A DNA stretch of 64,000 nt from Pseudomonas triticicola (GTDB lineage Bacteria; Pseudomonadota; Gammaproteobacteria; Pseudomonadales; Pseudomonadaceae): NCBI RefSeq assembly GCF_019145375.1, contig NZ_JAHSTX010000001.1, positions 905,001-969,000 of the forward strand, read 5' to 3'. A model generated the notes under the pieces. It saw only the letters and a program-made list of their open reading frames with translations, was not told the origin of the DNA and did no database searches. The position numbers and the translations under genes are program-made. Shown piece by piece: positions 1 to 11,274 of the stretch; position 1 is the stretch's first letter; each line of letters opens with the position of its first letter.

Positions 1-1
1 C

Positions 2-1312
2 GGGGTAAAAGTCAGCCGCATCGCCAACCTGGCCAAAGACCTGGCGCGTTCGCTGGCGGTGACCAGTGTGCGGGTGGTCGAGGTGATTCCGGGCAAGACC
101 ACTGTCGGTATCGAGATTCCCAACGAAGACCGCCAGATCGTGCGCTTCTCCGAGGTACTGTCGACCCCCGAGTACGACAACTTCAAATCGCCGGTCACCC
201 TGGCGCTCGGTCACGATATCGGCGGCAAGCCGGTCATCACCGACCTGGCGAAGATGCCGCACTTGCTGGTGGCCGGTACCACCGGTTCCGGTAAGTCCGT
301 GGGCGTGAACGCGATGATCCTGTCGATCCTGTTCAAGTCCGGCCCGGACGATGCCAAGCTGATCATGATCGACCCGAAGATGCTTGAGCTGTCGATCTAC
401 GAAGGCATTCCGCACCTGCTTTGCCCGGTAGTGACCGACATGAAGGACGCCGCCAACGCCTTGCGCTGGAGCGTTGCCGAGATGGAGCGTCGCTACAAAC
501 TGATGGCGAAAATGGGCGTGCGTAACCTGTCCGGCTTCAATGCCAAGGTCAAGGAAGCCCAGGATGCCGGAGAGCCGTTGAGCGATCCGCTGTACAAGCG
601 CGAAAGCATTCATGACGAAGCGCCGCTGCTGCAGAAACTGCCGACCATCGTCGTAGTGGTGGACGAATTCGCCGACATGATGATGATCGTCGGCAAGAAG
701 GTTGAAGAGCTGATCGCACGTATTGCGCAAAAGGCGCGTGCGGCGGGGATTCACTTGATTCTTGCCACCCAGCGTCCTTCGGTTGACGTGATCACCGGTC
801 TGATCAAGGCCAACATTCCGACTCGTATGGCGTTTCAGGTATCGAGCAAGATCGACTCGCGAACCATCATCGACCAGGGTGGCGCCGAGCAACTGCTCGG
901 TCACGGTGACATGCTCTACATGCCGCCGGGCACCAGTCTGCCGATCCGCGTCCACGGCGCATTCGTCTCCGACGATGAGGTTCACCGCGTGGTCGAAGCG
1001 TGGAAGCTGCGCGGCGCGCCGGAATACAACGACGATATCCTCAACGGTGTCGAAGAGGCGGGTAGCGGCTTTGAAGGCAGTAGCGGTGGCGGTGACGGTG
1101 ATGATCCGGAAGCCGACGCGCTGTATGACGAAGCGGTGCAGTTCGTCCTCGAAAGCCGTCGCGCGTCGATTTCCGCTGTGCAGCGCAAGCTGAAGATCGG
1201 CTACAACCGCGCCGCGCGGATGATCGAGGCGATGGAGATGGCCGGCGTTGTTACCTCAATGAACACCAACGGTTCGCGTGAAGTCCTGGCCCCGGGCCCG
1301 GTACGCGACTGA
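2..1312 (+). CDS. ftsK: DNA translocase FtsK, C-terminal part (5' end outside window)
   Basis: This is the motor and C-terminal part of the FtsK DNA pump, which moves chromosome termini through the division septum and activates XerCD at dif. The frame is open from base 2, so 436 residues are visible and the membrane domain and linker lie upstream. A Walker A motif GTTGSGKS sits at about visible residues 92-99. A Walker B stretch ending in [10 protein letters not shown] follows near residue 220. The last 65 residues form the winged-helix gamma domain ([17 protein letters not shown], then [16 protein letters not shown]) that reads KOPS sites. lolA follows after 67 bases, the usual Pseudomonas order. 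Confidence 0.97.
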   Translation, partial: GVKVSRIANLAKDLARSLAVTSVRVVEVIPGKTTVGIEIPNEDRQIVRFSEVLSTPEYDNFKSPVTLALGHDIGGKPVITDLAKMPHLLVAGTTGSGKSVGVNAMILSILFKSGPDDAKLIMIDPKMLELSIYEGIPHLLCPVVTDMKDAANALRWSVAEMERRYKLMAKMGVRNLSGFNAKVKEAQDAGEPLSDPLYKRESIHDEAPLLQKLPTIVVVVDEFADMMMIVGKKVEELIARIAQKARAAGIHLILATQRPSVDVITGLIKANIPTRMAFQVSSKIDSRTIIDQGGAEQLLGHGDMLYMPPGTSLPIRVHGAFVSDDEVHRVVEAWKLRGAPEYNDDILNGVEEAGSGFEGSSGGGDGDDPEADALYDEAVQFVLESRRASISAVQRKLKIGYNRAARMIEAMEMAGVVTSMNTNGSREVLAPGPVRD

Positions 1313-1379
1313 AACGCAACGACGCGGGTGGCGCAATGACGCACCACCCGCTCTCCCACGATTATTCAAGAGGACTCTC

Positions 1380-2000
1380 ATGCGCCTTATCCGCATGCTG
1401 TTGCCAGTACTGGCGCTGACCACACTCACGGCCCACGCCGATGAAAAGGACGTGGCGCGTCTGACTCAATTGCTTGAAACATCGAAAACCCTGTCGGCCA
1501 ACTTCTCGCAGTTGACCCTCGACGGCACCGGCACCCAGTTGCAGGAAACCACCGGCAACATGACCCTGCAGCGTCCGGGCCTGTTCTACTGGCACACCAA
1601 CGCACCGGCCGAGCAGACCATGGTCTCCGATGGCAAGAAAGTCACCCTCTGGGACCCGGATCTGGAGCAGGCAACCATCAAGAAGCTCGACGAGCGTCTG
1701 ACCCAGACGCCGGCGCTGCTGCTGTCCGGCGATGTCTCGAAGATCAGCCAGAGCTTCGATATCAGCGCGAAAGAGGCGGGCGGCGTGATCGACTTCACTC
1801 TCAAGCCGAAAACCAAGGACACCCTGTTCGACAACCTGCGCCTGTCGTTCCGCAACGGCCTGCTTAATGACATGCAACTTATTGACAGCGTCGGCCAGCG
1901 CACCAATATCCTGTTTACCGGGGTCAAGGCCAACGAAGCGGTGCCTGCGTCCAAATTCAAATTCGACATTCCCAAGGGTGCCGACGTTATCCAGGAATAA
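1380..2000 (+). CDS. lolA: Outer-membrane lipoprotein carrier protein LolA
   Basis: LolA is the periplasmic chaperone that takes lipoproteins from LolCDE to LolB at the outer membrane. The product has 206 residues, normal for the family. A signal peptide of about 20 residues ends at LTAHA before DEKDVARL. The body has the LolA pattern [17 protein letters not shown] and [13 protein letters not shown]. The start was set at the ATG at 1380 behind AAGAGGA, because the in-frame extension upstream would bury the signal peptide. It lies between ftsK and rarA, as in other pseudomonads. Confidence 0.96.
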   Translation: MRLIRMLLPVLALTTLTAHADEKDVARLTQLLETSKTLSANFSQLTLDGTGTQLQETTGNMTLQRPGLFYWHTNAPAEQTMVSDGKKVTLWDPDLEQATIKKLDERLTQTPALLLSGDVSKISQSFDISAKEAGGVIDFTLKPKTKDTLFDNLRLSFRNGLLNDMQLIDSVGQRTNILFTGVKANEAVPASKFKFDIPKGADVIQE

Positions 2001-2005
2001 ACACC

Positions 2006-2029
2006 GGCCCCTTGTGTCAGGGCCTTTAT
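2006..2029 (+). terminator. Possible terminator after lolA
   Basis: GGCCC and GGGCC pair around a 9-base loop just after the lolA stop, followed by only three T residues. It is weak and may be only a partial terminator, since rarA follows on the same strand. Confidence 0.35.
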
Positions 2030-2057
2030 GGTGAGGGCCTGCTATTGAGGGGCTATT

Positions 2058-2148
2058 GTGGCGAGGGGATTTATCCCCGTCCGGCTGCGCAGCAGTCGTC
2101 GCTTTTGGGACCGCTTCGCAGCCCAACGGGGATAAATTCCCTCACCAC
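2058..2148. repeat. REP-type inverted repeat (GTGGCGAGGGGATTTATCCCC family)
   Basis: The arm GTGGCGAGGGGATTTATCCC is answered by its near-reverse complement ending CCTCACCAC about 60 bases on. This is a second REP family, different in sequence from the GTGGGAGCGAGC family found elsewhere in the window. It fills the lolA-rarA gap. Confidence 0.75.
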
Positions 2149-2195
2149 AGGTTCTTCAGCAGATTTCAGAAAATCAGAGGTTTCAACGCTACGTG

Positions 2196-3518
2196 ATGGA
2201 TCTGTTTCGCAGTGCACCGATTGCCCAACCCTTGGCCGCGCGTCTGCGTGCGGCCAATCTGGATGAGTACGTCGGTCAGGAACACGTGCTCGCTCGCGGC
2301 AAGCCTCTGCGTGAGGCGCTGGAGCAGGGCGCGCTGCATTCGATGATCTTCTGGGGACCGCCGGGCGTGGGCAAGACCACCCTGGCGCGCTTGCTCGCGG
2401 AAGTCTCCGATGCGCACTTCGAAACGGTCTCGGCGGTGCTCGCCGGGGTCAAGGAAATCCGCCAGGCCGTTGAAATCGCCAAGCAGCAGGCCGGCCAGTA
2501 CGGCAAGCGCACGATCCTGTTTGTCGATGAAGTGCACCGTTTCAACAAGTCGCAGCAGGACGCGTTTCTGCCCTACGTTGAAGACGGCACGCTGATCTTC
2601 ATCGGCGCCACCACCGAAAACCCTTCGTTCGAACTCAACAACGCTTTGTTGTCCCGGGCCCGCGTCTACGTGCTGAAAAGCCTCGACGAAGCGGCGCTGC
2701 GCAAACTGGTGCATCGGGCTTTGACCGAAGAGCGCGGGCTGGGCAAGCGCAACCTGACGCTGAGCGATGAAGGCTTCCAGATGCTGCTGTCGGCCGCGGA
2801 TGGCGATGGCCGGCGTCTGCTCAATCTGCTGGAGAACGCTTCCGATCTGGCTGAAGACGACAGCGAAATCGGCATCGAGCTGCTGCAAAGTCTGCTCGGC
2901 GATACGCGCCGGCGGTTCGACAAGGGCGGTGAAGCGTTCTACGACCAGATCTCGGCGCTGCACAAATCCGTGCGCGGCTCCAATCCCGACGGCGCGCTGT
3001 ACTGGTTTGCGCGGATGATCGACGGCGGCTGCGATCCGCTGTACCTGGCTCGGCGCGTGGTGCGCATGGCCAGCGAAGACATCGGCAATGCCGACCCGCG
3101 TGCGCTGAGCCTGTGCCTGGCGGCGTGGGAAGTGCAGGAGCGTCTCGGCAGCCCCGAGGGCGAATTGGCAGTCGCCCAGGCCATTACTTATCTGGCCTGC
3201 GCACCGAAAAGCAATGCGGTGTACATGGGCTTCAAAACTGCACTGCGCGCTGCGGCTGAGAACGGCTCGCTGGAAGTGCCGCTGCATTTGCGCAATGCCC
3301 CGACCAAGCTGATGAAGCAGTTGGGTTATGGCGACGAATACCGCTACGCCCACGACGAGCCGGACGCTTACGCCGCCGGCGAAGACTATTTTCCGGAAGA
3401 ACTCGAGCCGATTCCGTTCTATCAGCCAGTGCCCCGTGGGCTGGAGTTGAAGATCGGCGAGAAGCTCAATCACCTTGCTCAACTCGATCGTCTGAGCCCT
3501 CGGCAGCGGAGAAAATAG
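2196..3518 (+). CDS. rarA: Replication-associated recombination protein A (RarA/MgsA), AAA+ ATPase
   Basis: RarA is a clamp-loader-like AAA+ ATPase that acts at stalled replication forks with SSB and RecA. The protein has about 440 residues, full length for the family. Walker A is [12 protein letters not shown] near residue 54, and Walker B reads [19 protein letters not shown] near residue 110. The C-terminal MgsA-type tetramerisation part contains [19 protein letters not shown]. The frame opens at a GTG (2193), but the ATG at 2196 is the more natural start. Its stop overlaps the crcB start by one base, so the two are translationally coupled. Confidence 0.95.
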   Translation: MDLFRSAPIAQPLAARLRAANLDEYVGQEHVLARGKPLREALEQGALHSMIFWGPPGVGKTTLARLLAEVSDAHFETVSAVLAGVKEIRQAVEIAKQQAGQYGKRTILFVDEVHRFNKSQQDAFLPYVEDGTLIFIGATTENPSFELNNALLSRARVYVLKSLDEAALRKLVHRALTEERGLGKRNLTLSDEGFQMLLSAADGDGRRLLNLLENASDLAEDDSEIGIELLQSLLGDTRRRFDKGGEAFYDQISALHKSVRGSNPDGALYWFARMIDGGCDPLYLARRVVRMASEDIGNADPRALSLCLAAWEVQERLGSPEGELAVAQAITYLACAPKSNAVYMGFKTALRAAAENGSLEVPLHLRNAPTKLMKQLGYGDEYRYAHDEPDAYAAGEDYFPEELEPIPFYQPVPRGLELKIGEKLNHLAQLDRLSPRQRRK

Positions 3519-3892
3519 TGGTTCCATTGATACTCGCAGTGTCGGTCGGAGGTGTTGCCGGCACCCTGTTGCGCTTCGCCACCGGTAATTGGGTCAGCGC
3601 CAATTGGCCGCGGCACTTCTATACCGCGACGCTGGCCGTTAATATCGTGGGCTGCCTGCTGATTGGCGTGTTGTACGGCCTGTTTCTGATACGCCCGGAG
3701 GTGCCGATCGAGGTACGCGCCGGGTTGATGGTCGGCTTCCTCGGGGGGCTGACGACTTTTTCATCCTTTTCACTGGATACGGTGCGCCTGCTGGAAAGCG
3801 GGCAAGTGTTGCTGGCCCTGGGCTACGCGGCACTCAGCGTATTCGGCGGGCTGCTCGCAACGTGGGCCGGCCTGTCCCTGACCAAACTTTGA
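3518..3892 (+). CDS. crcB: Fluoride channel/exporter CrcB (Fluc)
   Basis: CrcB proteins are small dual-topology membrane channels that let fluoride leave the cell. The 124 residues hold four hydrophobic segments and the diagnostic central motif [16 protein letters not shown], with the Asn-rich helix start RFATGNWV. The GTG start overlaps the rarA stop. No fluoride riboswitch can sit directly before it because upstream DNA is rarA coding sequence, so expression probably follows rarA. serS begins 15 bases downstream. Confidence 0.95.
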   Translation: MVPLILAVSVGGVAGTLLRFATGNWVSANWPRHFYTATLAVNIVGCLLIGVLYGLFLIRPEVPIEVRAGLMVGFLGGLTTFSSFSLDTVRLLESGQVLLALGYAALSVFGGLLATWAGLSLTKL

Positions 3893-3895
3893 TAA

Positions 3896-5188
<1,293 letters not shown>

Positions 5189-6583
5189 ATGAAATATCTG
5201 CCGCTGTTTCACAACCTGCGCGGCAGTCGTGTGTTGGTTGTCGGTGGGGGGGAAATTGCCTTGCGCAAATCCCGCCTGCTGGCCGATGCCGGTGCGCTGC
5301 TGCGGGTGGTCGCACCTGAAATCGAAACGCAACTGGCTGAACTGGTCGCTGCCAGCGGCGGTGAATGCCTGTTGCGCGGTTACGCCGAAACGGATCTGGA
5401 CGGTTGCGGGCTGATCATTGCCGCTACCGACGACGAAACGCTCAACGCGCAAGTCTCCACCGACGCCCACCGCCGTTGCGTGCCGGTCAACGTGGTCGAT
5501 GCGCCGGCCTTGTGCAGCGTGATCTTCCCGGCGATCGTCGATCGCTCGCCGTTGATCATCGCCGTGTCCAGCGGCGGCGATGCGCCGGTACTGGCACGTC
5601 TGATCCGCGCGAAAATCGAAACCTGGATTCCTTCGACCTACGGTCAATTGGCAGGGCTGGCTGCGCGTTTTCGCAATCAGGTGAAAAACCTGTTTCCGGA
5701 TGTTCAGCAGCGTCGCGGCTTCTGGGAAGACGTTTTCCAGGGCCCGATCGCCGATCGTCAACTGGCCGGGCAGGGCGCTGAAGCCGAGCGCCTGTTGCAG
5801 GCCAAGGTCGATGGCGAGCCAATGGTCACCACTGGCGAGGTTTATCTGGTCGGTGCCGGTCCGGGTGATCCGGATCTGTTGACCTTCCGCGCACTGCGTC
5901 TGATGCAGCAAGCCGATGTGGTGCTCTATGACCGCCTGGTGGCGCCGGCGATTCTCGAGTTGTGCCGTCGCGATGCCGAGCGGGTGTATGTCGGCAAGCG
6001 TCGTTCCGAACACGCCGTGCCGCAGGATCAGATCAACCAGCAACTGGTCGATCTGGCCAAGGCTGGCAAGCGTGTGGTGCGGTTGAAGGGCGGCGATCCG
6101 TTTATCTTCGGCCGCGGTGGCGAAGAGATCGAAGAACTGGCGGCCCACGGTATTCCATTCCAGGTGGTCCCGGGCATTACGGCGGCCAGCGGTTGCGCCG
6201 CTTATGCGGGGATTCCATTGACCCACCGTGACCATGCGCAGTCCGTGCGGTTTGTCACTGGCCACTTGAAGGATGGTTCCACCGATCTGCCATGGGCCGA
6301 CCTTGTCGCCCCGGCGCAGACGCTGGTGTTCTACATGGGCCTGGTGGGTTTGCCGATCATCTGTGAGCAGTTGATCAAGCACGGTCGCGCGGCGGACACC
6401 CCGGCGGCATTGATCCAGCAGGGCACCACGGTCAATCAGCGGGTTTTCACCGGCACGCTGGCGGATCTGCCGCGAATGGTGGCGGAGCATGAAGTGCATG
6501 CGCCGACCCTGGTGATCGTTGGCGAAGTGGTGCAGCTGCGCGAGAAACTGGCGTGGTTTGAAGGGGCGCAGGCGCAGGTCTAA
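5189..6583 (+). CDS. cysG: Siroheme synthase CysG (trifunctional)
   Basis: CysG makes siroheme from uroporphyrinogen III for sulfite and nitrite reductases. The N-terminal half carries the dehydrogenase/ferrochelatase domain with [13 protein letters not shown]. The C-terminal half is the SAM uroporphyrinogen methyltransferase, with [16 protein letters not shown] near residue 218 and [20 protein letters not shown] near residue 325. The 464 residues match full-length CysG. The ATG directly abuts the serS stop, so the pair is co-transcribed. Confidence 0.97.
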   Translation: MKYLPLFHNLRGSRVLVVGGGEIALRKSRLLADAGALLRVVAPEIETQLAELVAASGGECLLRGYAETDLDGCGLIIAATDDETLNAQVSTDAHRRCVPVNVVDAPALCSVIFPAIVDRSPLIIAVSSGGDAPVLARLIRAKIETWIPSTYGQLAGLAARFRNQVKNLFPDVQQRRGFWEDVFQGPIADRQLAGQGAEAERLLQAKVDGEPMVTTGEVYLVGAGPGDPDLLTFRALRLMQQADVVLYDRLVAPAILELCRRDAERVYVGKRRSEHAVPQDQINQQLVDLAKAGKRVVRLKGGDPFIFGRGGEEIEELAAHGIPFQVVPGITAASGCAAYAGIPLTHRDHAQSVRFVTGHLKDGSTDLPWADLVAPAQTLVFYMGLVGLPIICEQLIKHGRAADTPAALIQQGTTVNQRVFTGTLADLPRMVAEHEVHAPTLVIVGEVVQLREKLAWFEGAQAQV

Positions 6584-6599
6584 ACACCGCGTCGTTCCC

Positions 6600-6674
6600 T
6601 TCGCGAGCAGGCTCGCTCCCACATTGGATCTGTGTCATGCACAAATCCCGTGTGGGAGCGAGCCTGCTCGCGAA
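6600..6674. repeat. REP doublet (REPIN-like), GTGGGAGCGAGCCTGCTCGCGAA family
   Basis: Two REP units in opposite orientation: TTCGCGAGCAGGCTCGCTCC at one end and its complement ending GCTCGCGAA at the other, separated by about 30 unrelated bases. The whole can fold into one long hairpin. It sits between the converging cysG and the minus-strand reductase gene. Confidence 0.9.
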
Positions 6675-6699
6675 CGGGGTCTCGAAAACACCGAGCTAA

Positions 6700-7701
6700 T
6701 CAACCCCGGCGCCAAACCCCTTTTCCGATCAACCGCTCGCGATCATGCACCACGCTGAAATCCTGCTGCGGCCCCTTCGGCACCACGCCGGTCGGGTTGA
6801 TGGTCTTGTGGCTGCCATAGTAGTGATGCTTGATGTGCTGGAAATCCACGGTTTCGGCAATTCCCGGCCACTGATACATCTCGCGCAGCCAGTTCGACAG
6901 ATTCGGGTAATCGGCAATCCGCCGCAGGTTGCACTTGAAGTGCCCGTGATACACCGCGTCAAAGCGAATCATCGTCGTAAACAGGCGCACGTCGGCCTCA
7001 GTCAGGTATTCCCCGCTCAGGTAACGATTGGCACCCAGCAGTTGCTCCAGATGATCCAGTTCGGCGAAGACTTCATCGAACGCCTGTTCGTAGGCCTGTT
7101 GCGAGGTGGCGAACCCGGCACGATAGACTCCGTTGTTCACCGCCGGGTAGATCCGCTCGTTCAGCGCATCGATCTCGTTGCGTAGCGCCGCCGGGTACAA
7201 GTCCAGATCGTTACCAGTGATCCCGTCGAAGGCGCTGTTGAACATGCGGATGATTTCCGCCGATTCATTGCTGACAATGCGCTTGAGTTTCTTGTCCCAC
7301 AGCACTGGCACCGTCACGCGCCCGGTGTAGTCAGGCGTGTCGGCGGTGTAGCGCTGATGCATGAAATCGAAGCCATCGAGTTTGTCGCCTGTCGAACCGA
7401 GCGCCTTGTCGAAGGTCCAGCCGTTCTCCAGCATCAGCCAGCTGACCACCGACACGTCGATGAGACTTTCCAGCCCTTTGAGTTTGCGCAGAATCAGCGT
7501 GCGATGCGCCCAAGGGCAGGCGAGGGAAACATAGAGGTGATAGCGCCCGGCTTCGGCAGTGAAACCGCCTTCACCGCTGGGGCCTGGTTGACCGTCGGCG
7601 GTCACCCAGTTGCGGCGTTGCGCTTGTTCGCGCTGGAACGCGCCGTCCTTGCTGCTTTCGTACCACTTGTCCTGCCAGTGGCCGTCGACGAGTAAACCCA
7701 T
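6700..7701 (-). CDS. Glutathionyl-hydroquinone reductase (Xi-class glutathione transferase, YqjG type)
   Basis: Xi-class enzymes remove glutathione from glutathionyl-hydroquinones through a catalytic cysteine. The 333 residues fit the family. The active-site motif SLACPWAHRTLILRKLKGLE near residue 55 has the Cys-Pro-Trp-Ala core. The region around VLWDKKLKRIVSNESAEIIR gives the glutathione-binding ES pair, and the C-terminal helical domain contains EADVRLFTTMIRFDAVYHGHF. The ATG at 7701 was preferred over two upstream alternatives because MGLLVDGHW is the usual beginning. The gene stands alone and converges on cysG. Confidence 0.92.
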   Translation of the reverse strand: MGLLVDGHWQDKWYESSKDGAFQREQAQRRNWVTADGQPGPSGEGGFTAEAGRYHLYVSLACPWAHRTLILRKLKGLESLIDVSVVSWLMLENGWTFDKALGSTGDKLDGFDFMHQRYTADTPDYTGRVTVPVLWDKKLKRIVSNESAEIIRMFNSAFDGITGNDLDLYPAALRNEIDALNERIYPAVNNGVYRAGFATSQQAYEQAFDEVFAELDHLEQLLGANRYLSGEYLTEADVRLFTTMIRFDAVYHGHFKCNLRRIADYPNLSNWLREMYQWPGIAETVDFQHIKHHYYGSHKTINPTGVVPKGPQQDFSVVHDRERLIGKGVWRRG

Positions 7702-7792
7702 GATCAAGACTCCCAAAACCAATATTCGTTGGAGTCGAGTCTATTCCGATGAGTTCGAACAAAAAGCGCAAAGATCGGGCGCTAATGATCGG

Positions 7793-8794
7793 TTAGATCG
7801 ATGTGTTGCGCGCCGCCCAGTATTGTTCTGCGGTTGTGAAGGCCTGTTCGCGATTCTGACCGAGACCGCGCAGGGCGAGGGCCATGGTCGCAATCAAGGC
7901 CATTTGCGGGTAACTGTCGACCACATCGCCACGCCACACGGCTCTCAAGTGCTCGATGTCCAGCGAGGCGGGTTTGACGTGGCGCTGCGCTGACAGCTGC
8001 GGCCATTCTTCATCCCAGCTCTGACCGCCGCTGGTGCCATAAAGGTGGCTGGTGGCGTCGGGGTTGATCTCGATTTCACCGCCATCGCCCTTGACCACAA
8101 TTGCCGTGTCGCCGAGCAAGCCGCTGGCATCGCGATGCACCGCCTGGTAACCCGGGTGAAAAATGCTTTGCAGGCCGCAGCGTGCGCCCAACGGATTGAG
8201 AATCCGCGCCAGCGAGTGGATCGGCGACCGCAGGCCCAAGGTATTGCGCAGGTCGATCATCTTTTGCAACTGCGGCGCCCAGTCCACCAGCGGCATAAAC
8301 GCCAGGCCGCCGTTGTCCAGTGCCGCGCCGACCTGCTGCCAATTGCGGCACAGGGGAATGTTCAGTTCGCCCAGCAGTTGTTCGCTGTACAGACGCCCGG
8401 CCGTGTGTGAGCCGCCGCCATGCATGAAGATGCGCACGCCGTTTTGCGCCAGGCACTTGGCCGCCAGCAGATACCACGGCAGGTGGCGTTTTTTGCCGGC
8501 GTAGGTCGGCCAGTCCAGGTCGACATTCAATGCGGGCGCGTGCAAGCGTGCGCGCAGGGCTTCGGTGAAACCGGCCATTTCCTCGGCACTTTCTTCCTTG
8601 TGCCGCAGCAACATCAGGAAGGCACCCAGTTGCGTATCTTCGACCTTGTCATCGAGCACCATGCCCATGGCCTCGCGGGCTTCTTCGCGCGTCAGGTCGC
8701 GGGCGCCGCGCTTGCCCTTGCCGAGAATGCGCACGAATTGCGCGAACGGATGCTCGGCAGGCGTTTCGAGGGTCAAAGCTGGAAAGTCGTTCAT
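7793..8794 (-). CDS. ybiB: YbiB/TrpD2-type phosphoribosyltransferase-fold protein
   Basis: It has the fold of anthranilate phosphoribosyltransferase; E. coli YbiB is a nucleic-acid-binding relative rather than a tryptophan enzyme. The 333 residues include the helical N-terminal domain with LTREEAREAMGMVLDD and RHKEESAEEMAGFTEALR. The region IFMHGGGSHTAGR stands where true TrpD carries its GTGGD loop, so the catalytic loop differs. The ATG overlaps the tusE stop by four bases (ATGA), making it the last gene of the tus operon. The stated function is inference from homology. Confidence 0.85.
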   Translation of the reverse strand: MNDFPALTLETPAEHPFAQFVRILGKGKRGARDLTREEAREAMGMVLDDKVEDTQLGAFLMLLRHKEESAEEMAGFTEALRARLHAPALNVDLDWPTYAGKKRHLPWYLLAAKCLAQNGVRIFMHGGGSHTAGRLYSEQLLGELNIPLCRNWQQVGAALDNGGLAFMPLVDWAPQLQKMIDLRNTLGLRSPIHSLARILNPLGARCGLQSIFHPGYQAVHRDASGLLGDTAIVVKGDGGEIEINPDATSHLYGTSGGQSWDEEWPQLSAQRHVKPASLDIEHLRAVWRGDVVDSYPQMALIATMALALRGLGQNREQAFTTAEQYWAARNTSI

Positions 8795-9126
8795 AGGCAA
8801 TTCGTCGGTTTGGGCAGGCCCGCCAGTTTCGCGGCGAGTTTGGCAGGGGTGCCTTTGAACAGTCGGTTCAGGTGCAGGCTGTTGCCTTTGTCGGCGCCGA
8901 GTTTCAACGCGGTGTACTTGATCAGCGGCCGCGTGGCCGGCGATAGCTGGAATTCGGCGTAGAAGCTACGCAGAAGCTCAAGGACTTCCCAGTGTTCGGG
9001 CGTCAACTCGATGTCTTCAGCTGCGGCGAGGGCGCTGGCGACATCAGCCGACCAGTCGTTGAGGTCAACGAGGAAGCCGTCCTTGTCCAGTTCGATGGCG
9101 CGGGCGCCGACGGTCATTGAATTCAT
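8791..9126 (-). CDS. tusE: Sulfur relay protein TusE (DsrC family)
   Basis: TusE accepts persulfide sulfur from TusBCD and passes it to MnmA for 2-thiolation of U34 in tRNA. The 111 residues follow the DsrC family, with DLNDWSADVASALAAAEDIELTPEHWE near the N-terminus. The required C-terminal cysteine is present, next to last in PTNCL. The start overlaps the end of tusB by four bases and its stop overlaps ybiB. Confidence 0.95.
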   Translation of the reverse strand: MNSMTVGARAIELDKDGFLVDLNDWSADVASALAAAEDIELTPEHWEVLELLRSFYAEFQLSPATRPLIKYTALKLGADKGNSLHLNRLFKGTPAKLAAKLAGLPKPTNCL

Positions 9127-9416
9127 AGCCAGCTGTTGACCTTGGCGTGATGGATCGACAGTTCGACGAAGGCCGGATAGTCGATGGCCTCGGCCCAGTC
9201 TGGAATTTCGATCGCACGCGCCTGTGCGTCCTCAACCAATACGAACAGATTGATTGGTCGCTCTTGCAGAGCAGCGAACGGCGCAGTGTCCGGTTGCAGC
9301 GCGTACACCGCATCGCCGGACAACAACACGGCATCGGCGCTGCCGAGCAGGCGCAGGCAACTGCTCAGACGATCGTCGCCGAACGGGGAATGAGACAACA
9401 CATGCAAAGTCGACAT
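9123..9416 (-). CDS. tusB: Sulfur relay subunit TusB (DsrH-like)
   Basis: TusB is one of three small subunits of the TusBCD hexamer that moves sulfur in tRNA thiolation. The 97 residues start MSTLHVLSHSPFGDDRLSSC and contain SADAVLLSGDAVYAL, the DsrH pattern. TusB has no catalytic cysteine in most species. Its ATG overlaps the tusC stop by one base. Confidence 0.92.
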   Translation of the reverse strand: MSTLHVLSHSPFGDDRLSSCLRLLGSADAVLLSGDAVYALQPDTAPFAALQERPINLFVLVEDAQARAIEIPDWAEAIDYPAFVELSIHHAKVNSWL

Positions 9417-9772
9417 CAGAGGGTGATCACCTGATCGTAACGGTCAATAAGGGCAGTGATGTGTTCAGCAGCAAGCGGCTGCGCTTCGTCCAGCGACAGG
9501 TTGCCAAGACCGCGAGCATTGGCGCTTTCGACGCAATAGAACAGCTCTTCGACACCAAACATCGGCAGCGCCTGCAGATTGGCGCTGAGGTCTTTCTGCT
9601 GCAAGGCCTTGGCGTTCTGCCCGGCGGCCAGTTGCAGCACGCCATCATCGAGAAACAGCAAACCGATCGGCAGATCGAAGGCGCCACCGGCGAGCACGAT
9701 ATCCAGCGCTTCCCGTGCACCGGGGCCGGACCACGGCGATTGGCGGCTGATGATCAATAACGATTTGGCCAT
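9416..9772 (-). CDS. tusC: Sulfur relay subunit TusC (DsrF-like)
   Basis: The second TusBCD subunit, of the DsrE/DsrF fold. From the ATG at 9772 the product has 118 residues and begins MAKSLLIISRQSPWSGPGAREALD, the usual TusC N-terminus. A TTG two codons upstream would overlap the tusD stop by four bases and cannot be excluded. The gene lies between tusD and tusB in one tight operon. Confidence 0.92.
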   Translation of the reverse strand: MAKSLLIISRQSPWSGPGAREALDIVLAGGAFDLPIGLLFLDDGVLQLAAGQNAKALQQKDLSANLQALPMFGVEELFYCVESANARGLGNLSLDEAQPLAAEHITALIDRYDQVITL

Positions 9773-9774
9773 GT

Positions 9775-10167
9775 TCAAGCGCCTCCGAAACAGATGAGCC
9801 GATCAGCGTCCTGCACGGCGTCGTGCAACTGACCCAGACCGGACAATTCCCACGGCGCGCTGAGCGAAATCGCTTCACGCTGGTAACGCTTGGCTTCTTC
9901 TTCGTTCAACACACCACGGCGCAAAGCGGCGGCGATGCAGACCACACCGTCAAGTTGCTTTTCGTTGATAAAGGCGCGCCATTGCTTGGGCACGTCCAGT
10001 TCATCCTGCGGCGTCACCACCGCATCGGAGGCGTTGAACACGCCGTCCTGATAGAAGAACAGCCGAACAATCTCATGGCCGCCGGCCAGCGCGGCCTGGG
10101 CAAACAGCAAGGCACGGCGCGAGGAGGGCGCATGGGCGGCGGAAAACAGCGCGATGGCGAACTTCAT
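9775..10167 (-). CDS. tusD: Sulfur relay subunit TusD (DsrE-like)
   Basis: TusD carries the active persulfide cysteine of the TusBCD complex. The 130-residue product starts MKFAIALFSAAHAPSSRRAL. A cysteine in LDGVVCIAAALRRG near residue 78 is at the conserved site. The longer frame upstream lacks a good binding site, so the ATG at 10167 was chosen. It is the first gene of tusDCBE-ybiB. Confidence 0.93.
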   Translation of the reverse strand: MKFAIALFSAAHAPSSRRALLFAQAALAGGHEIVRLFFYQDGVFNASDAVVTPQDELDVPKQWRAFINEKQLDGVVCIAAALRRGVLNEEEAKRYQREAISLSAPWELSGLGQLHDAVQDADRLICFGGA

Positions 10168-10247
10168 GATGGACTCGATCAGCGAAACTGCGGCCATGAT
10201 AAAGCTTTATTGCGCGTGCGGCGAAATCTGGTAATACGCGGTTCACT

Positions 10248-10335
10248 GTGGGAGCGAGCCTGCTCGCGAAAGCGTCGTCTCGTTCGAGATCAGTTTCGGC
10301 AGTCACACCGCCTTCGCGAGCAGGCTCGCTCCCAC
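10248..10335. repeat. REP doublet, GTGGGAGCGAGC family
   Basis: Opposed units GTGGGAGCGAGCCTGCTCGC and GCGAGCAGGCTCGCTCCCAC flank about 42 bases. It lies upstream of tusD and beyond the 3' end of the next minus-strand gene. Confidence 0.9.
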
Positions 10336-10356
10336 GGGAGATTTGCGGCGGCTGGA

Positions 10357-10686
10357 TTACGGTGTGATGCCGTAAAGATCGCAATACTCGATCCAGTCCA
10401 TCCCCGCCATTTCTGCCACTTCCCGGTGCACTTCCAGCCGTTGCGCCTGATAGTCCTCCGGAGAAGCAGCGGTCAGCTGCAACGTCAGCTCCCAGGCAAA
10501 CAACCCCTGGCTTTCCGCCTCAGCCTCGAATGCTTCGTGCAAGCGTTCTTCGCGATACTGCGCCTGGGTTTCGCCCTTGGCCTGGGCCAGCAGCGGGTTG
10601 AGATGGTCGAGGGTTTCACGTAGTTCGGGTCGCGCATCGAGAAACAGTTTCAAAGCCTGTTCATGTCGCTGGTCGCTAGGCGCCAT
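10357..10686 (-). CDS. Small conserved Pseudomonas protein (possibly DUF6388 type)
   Basis: A 109-residue soluble, acidic, mostly helical protein with no signal peptide. It begins MAPSDQRHEQALKLFLDARP and ends MAGMDWIEYCDLYGITP. It resembles small Pseudomonas proteins grouped as DUF6388, but the match is from memory and no function is known. It stands alone between a REP doublet and a divergent lipoprotein gene. Confidence 0.7.
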   Translation of the reverse strand: MAPSDQRHEQALKLFLDARPELRETLDHLNPLLAQAKGETQAQYREERLHEAFEAEAESQGLFAWELTLQLTAASPEDYQAQRLEVHREVAEMAGMDWIEYCDLYGITP

Positions 10687-10819
10687 GTAATTTCCTTGTG
10701 TGACTGATGACCATAGGGTGCCGCACCTGCTTGCGCATGTCGCGCATAAAAACAGTAAAGCAGAACGATTTGCCGCGTCGCAGTGCTACAGTCCGCTTTT
10801 TTCTCGATGAGCAAATGCA

Positions 10820-11170
10820 ATGCGAATGCTGATGGTAGTGCTGGCGGCGGCCCTGTTGGCCGGGTGCGCCGGTTCGGTGATGAACGATGCTCGCACCCAG
10901 AGCCCGGACAAGGTCCTGACCTCGGACAAGCCGGAGAAAGACGTCGCCCGGTGCGTGCAATTCGCCTGGCAGGACGAAGCGGTTTTCGGCGTGGACGCGG
11001 CGGCCTATCTGGAGCCGCGCGAGTCTGGCGGCACCACGGTTTACACGCGTTCGGCTGAGTCTTTTGTCGATGTGATCACCGAAGCGTCAGGTACTACCTT
11101 GAACTATTACGCGCAGAAGAGTGATTTTGTCGCGATGCGGCGGATGGCGGCGATGGCGACCTGCCTTTGA
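10820..11170 (+). CDS. Small lipoprotein of unknown function
   Basis: The 116-residue product has a lipoprotein signal: MRMLMVVLAAALLAGC, with the lipobox LLAGC so that Cys16 would be acylated. The mature part is mixed in charge and contains two further cysteines (VARCVQF and the C-terminal MATCL) that could form a disulfide. A second ATG lies two codons in. No family was recognised. It is divergent from the preceding small gene. Confidence 0.75.
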   Translation: MRMLMVVLAAALLAGCAGSVMNDARTQSPDKVLTSDKPEKDVARCVQFAWQDEAVFGVDAAAYLEPRESGGTTVYTRSAESFVDVITEASGTTLNYYAQKSDFVAMRRMAAMATCL

Positions 11171-11194
11171 CTATGCTGTGAAGCAGTTGGCGCT

Positions 11195-11261
11195 TTCGCG
11201 AGCAGGCTCGCTCCCACATTGGAACGCATGACAACTTTGTGGGAGCGAGCCTGTTCGCGAA
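11195..11261. repeat. REP doublet, GTGGGAGCGAGC family
   Basis: Opposed units with about 20 bases between them; the right unit has T for C at one position (GCCTGTTCGCGAA). It separates the lipoprotein gene from the convergent acetyltransferase gene. Confidence 0.88.
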
Positions 11262-11274
11262 GGCGGCGGCACAT

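Noticed and set aside
3500..3520. Fluoride riboswitch before crcB
   Set aside because: crcB starts inside the rarA stop codon, leaving no leader for a riboswitch.
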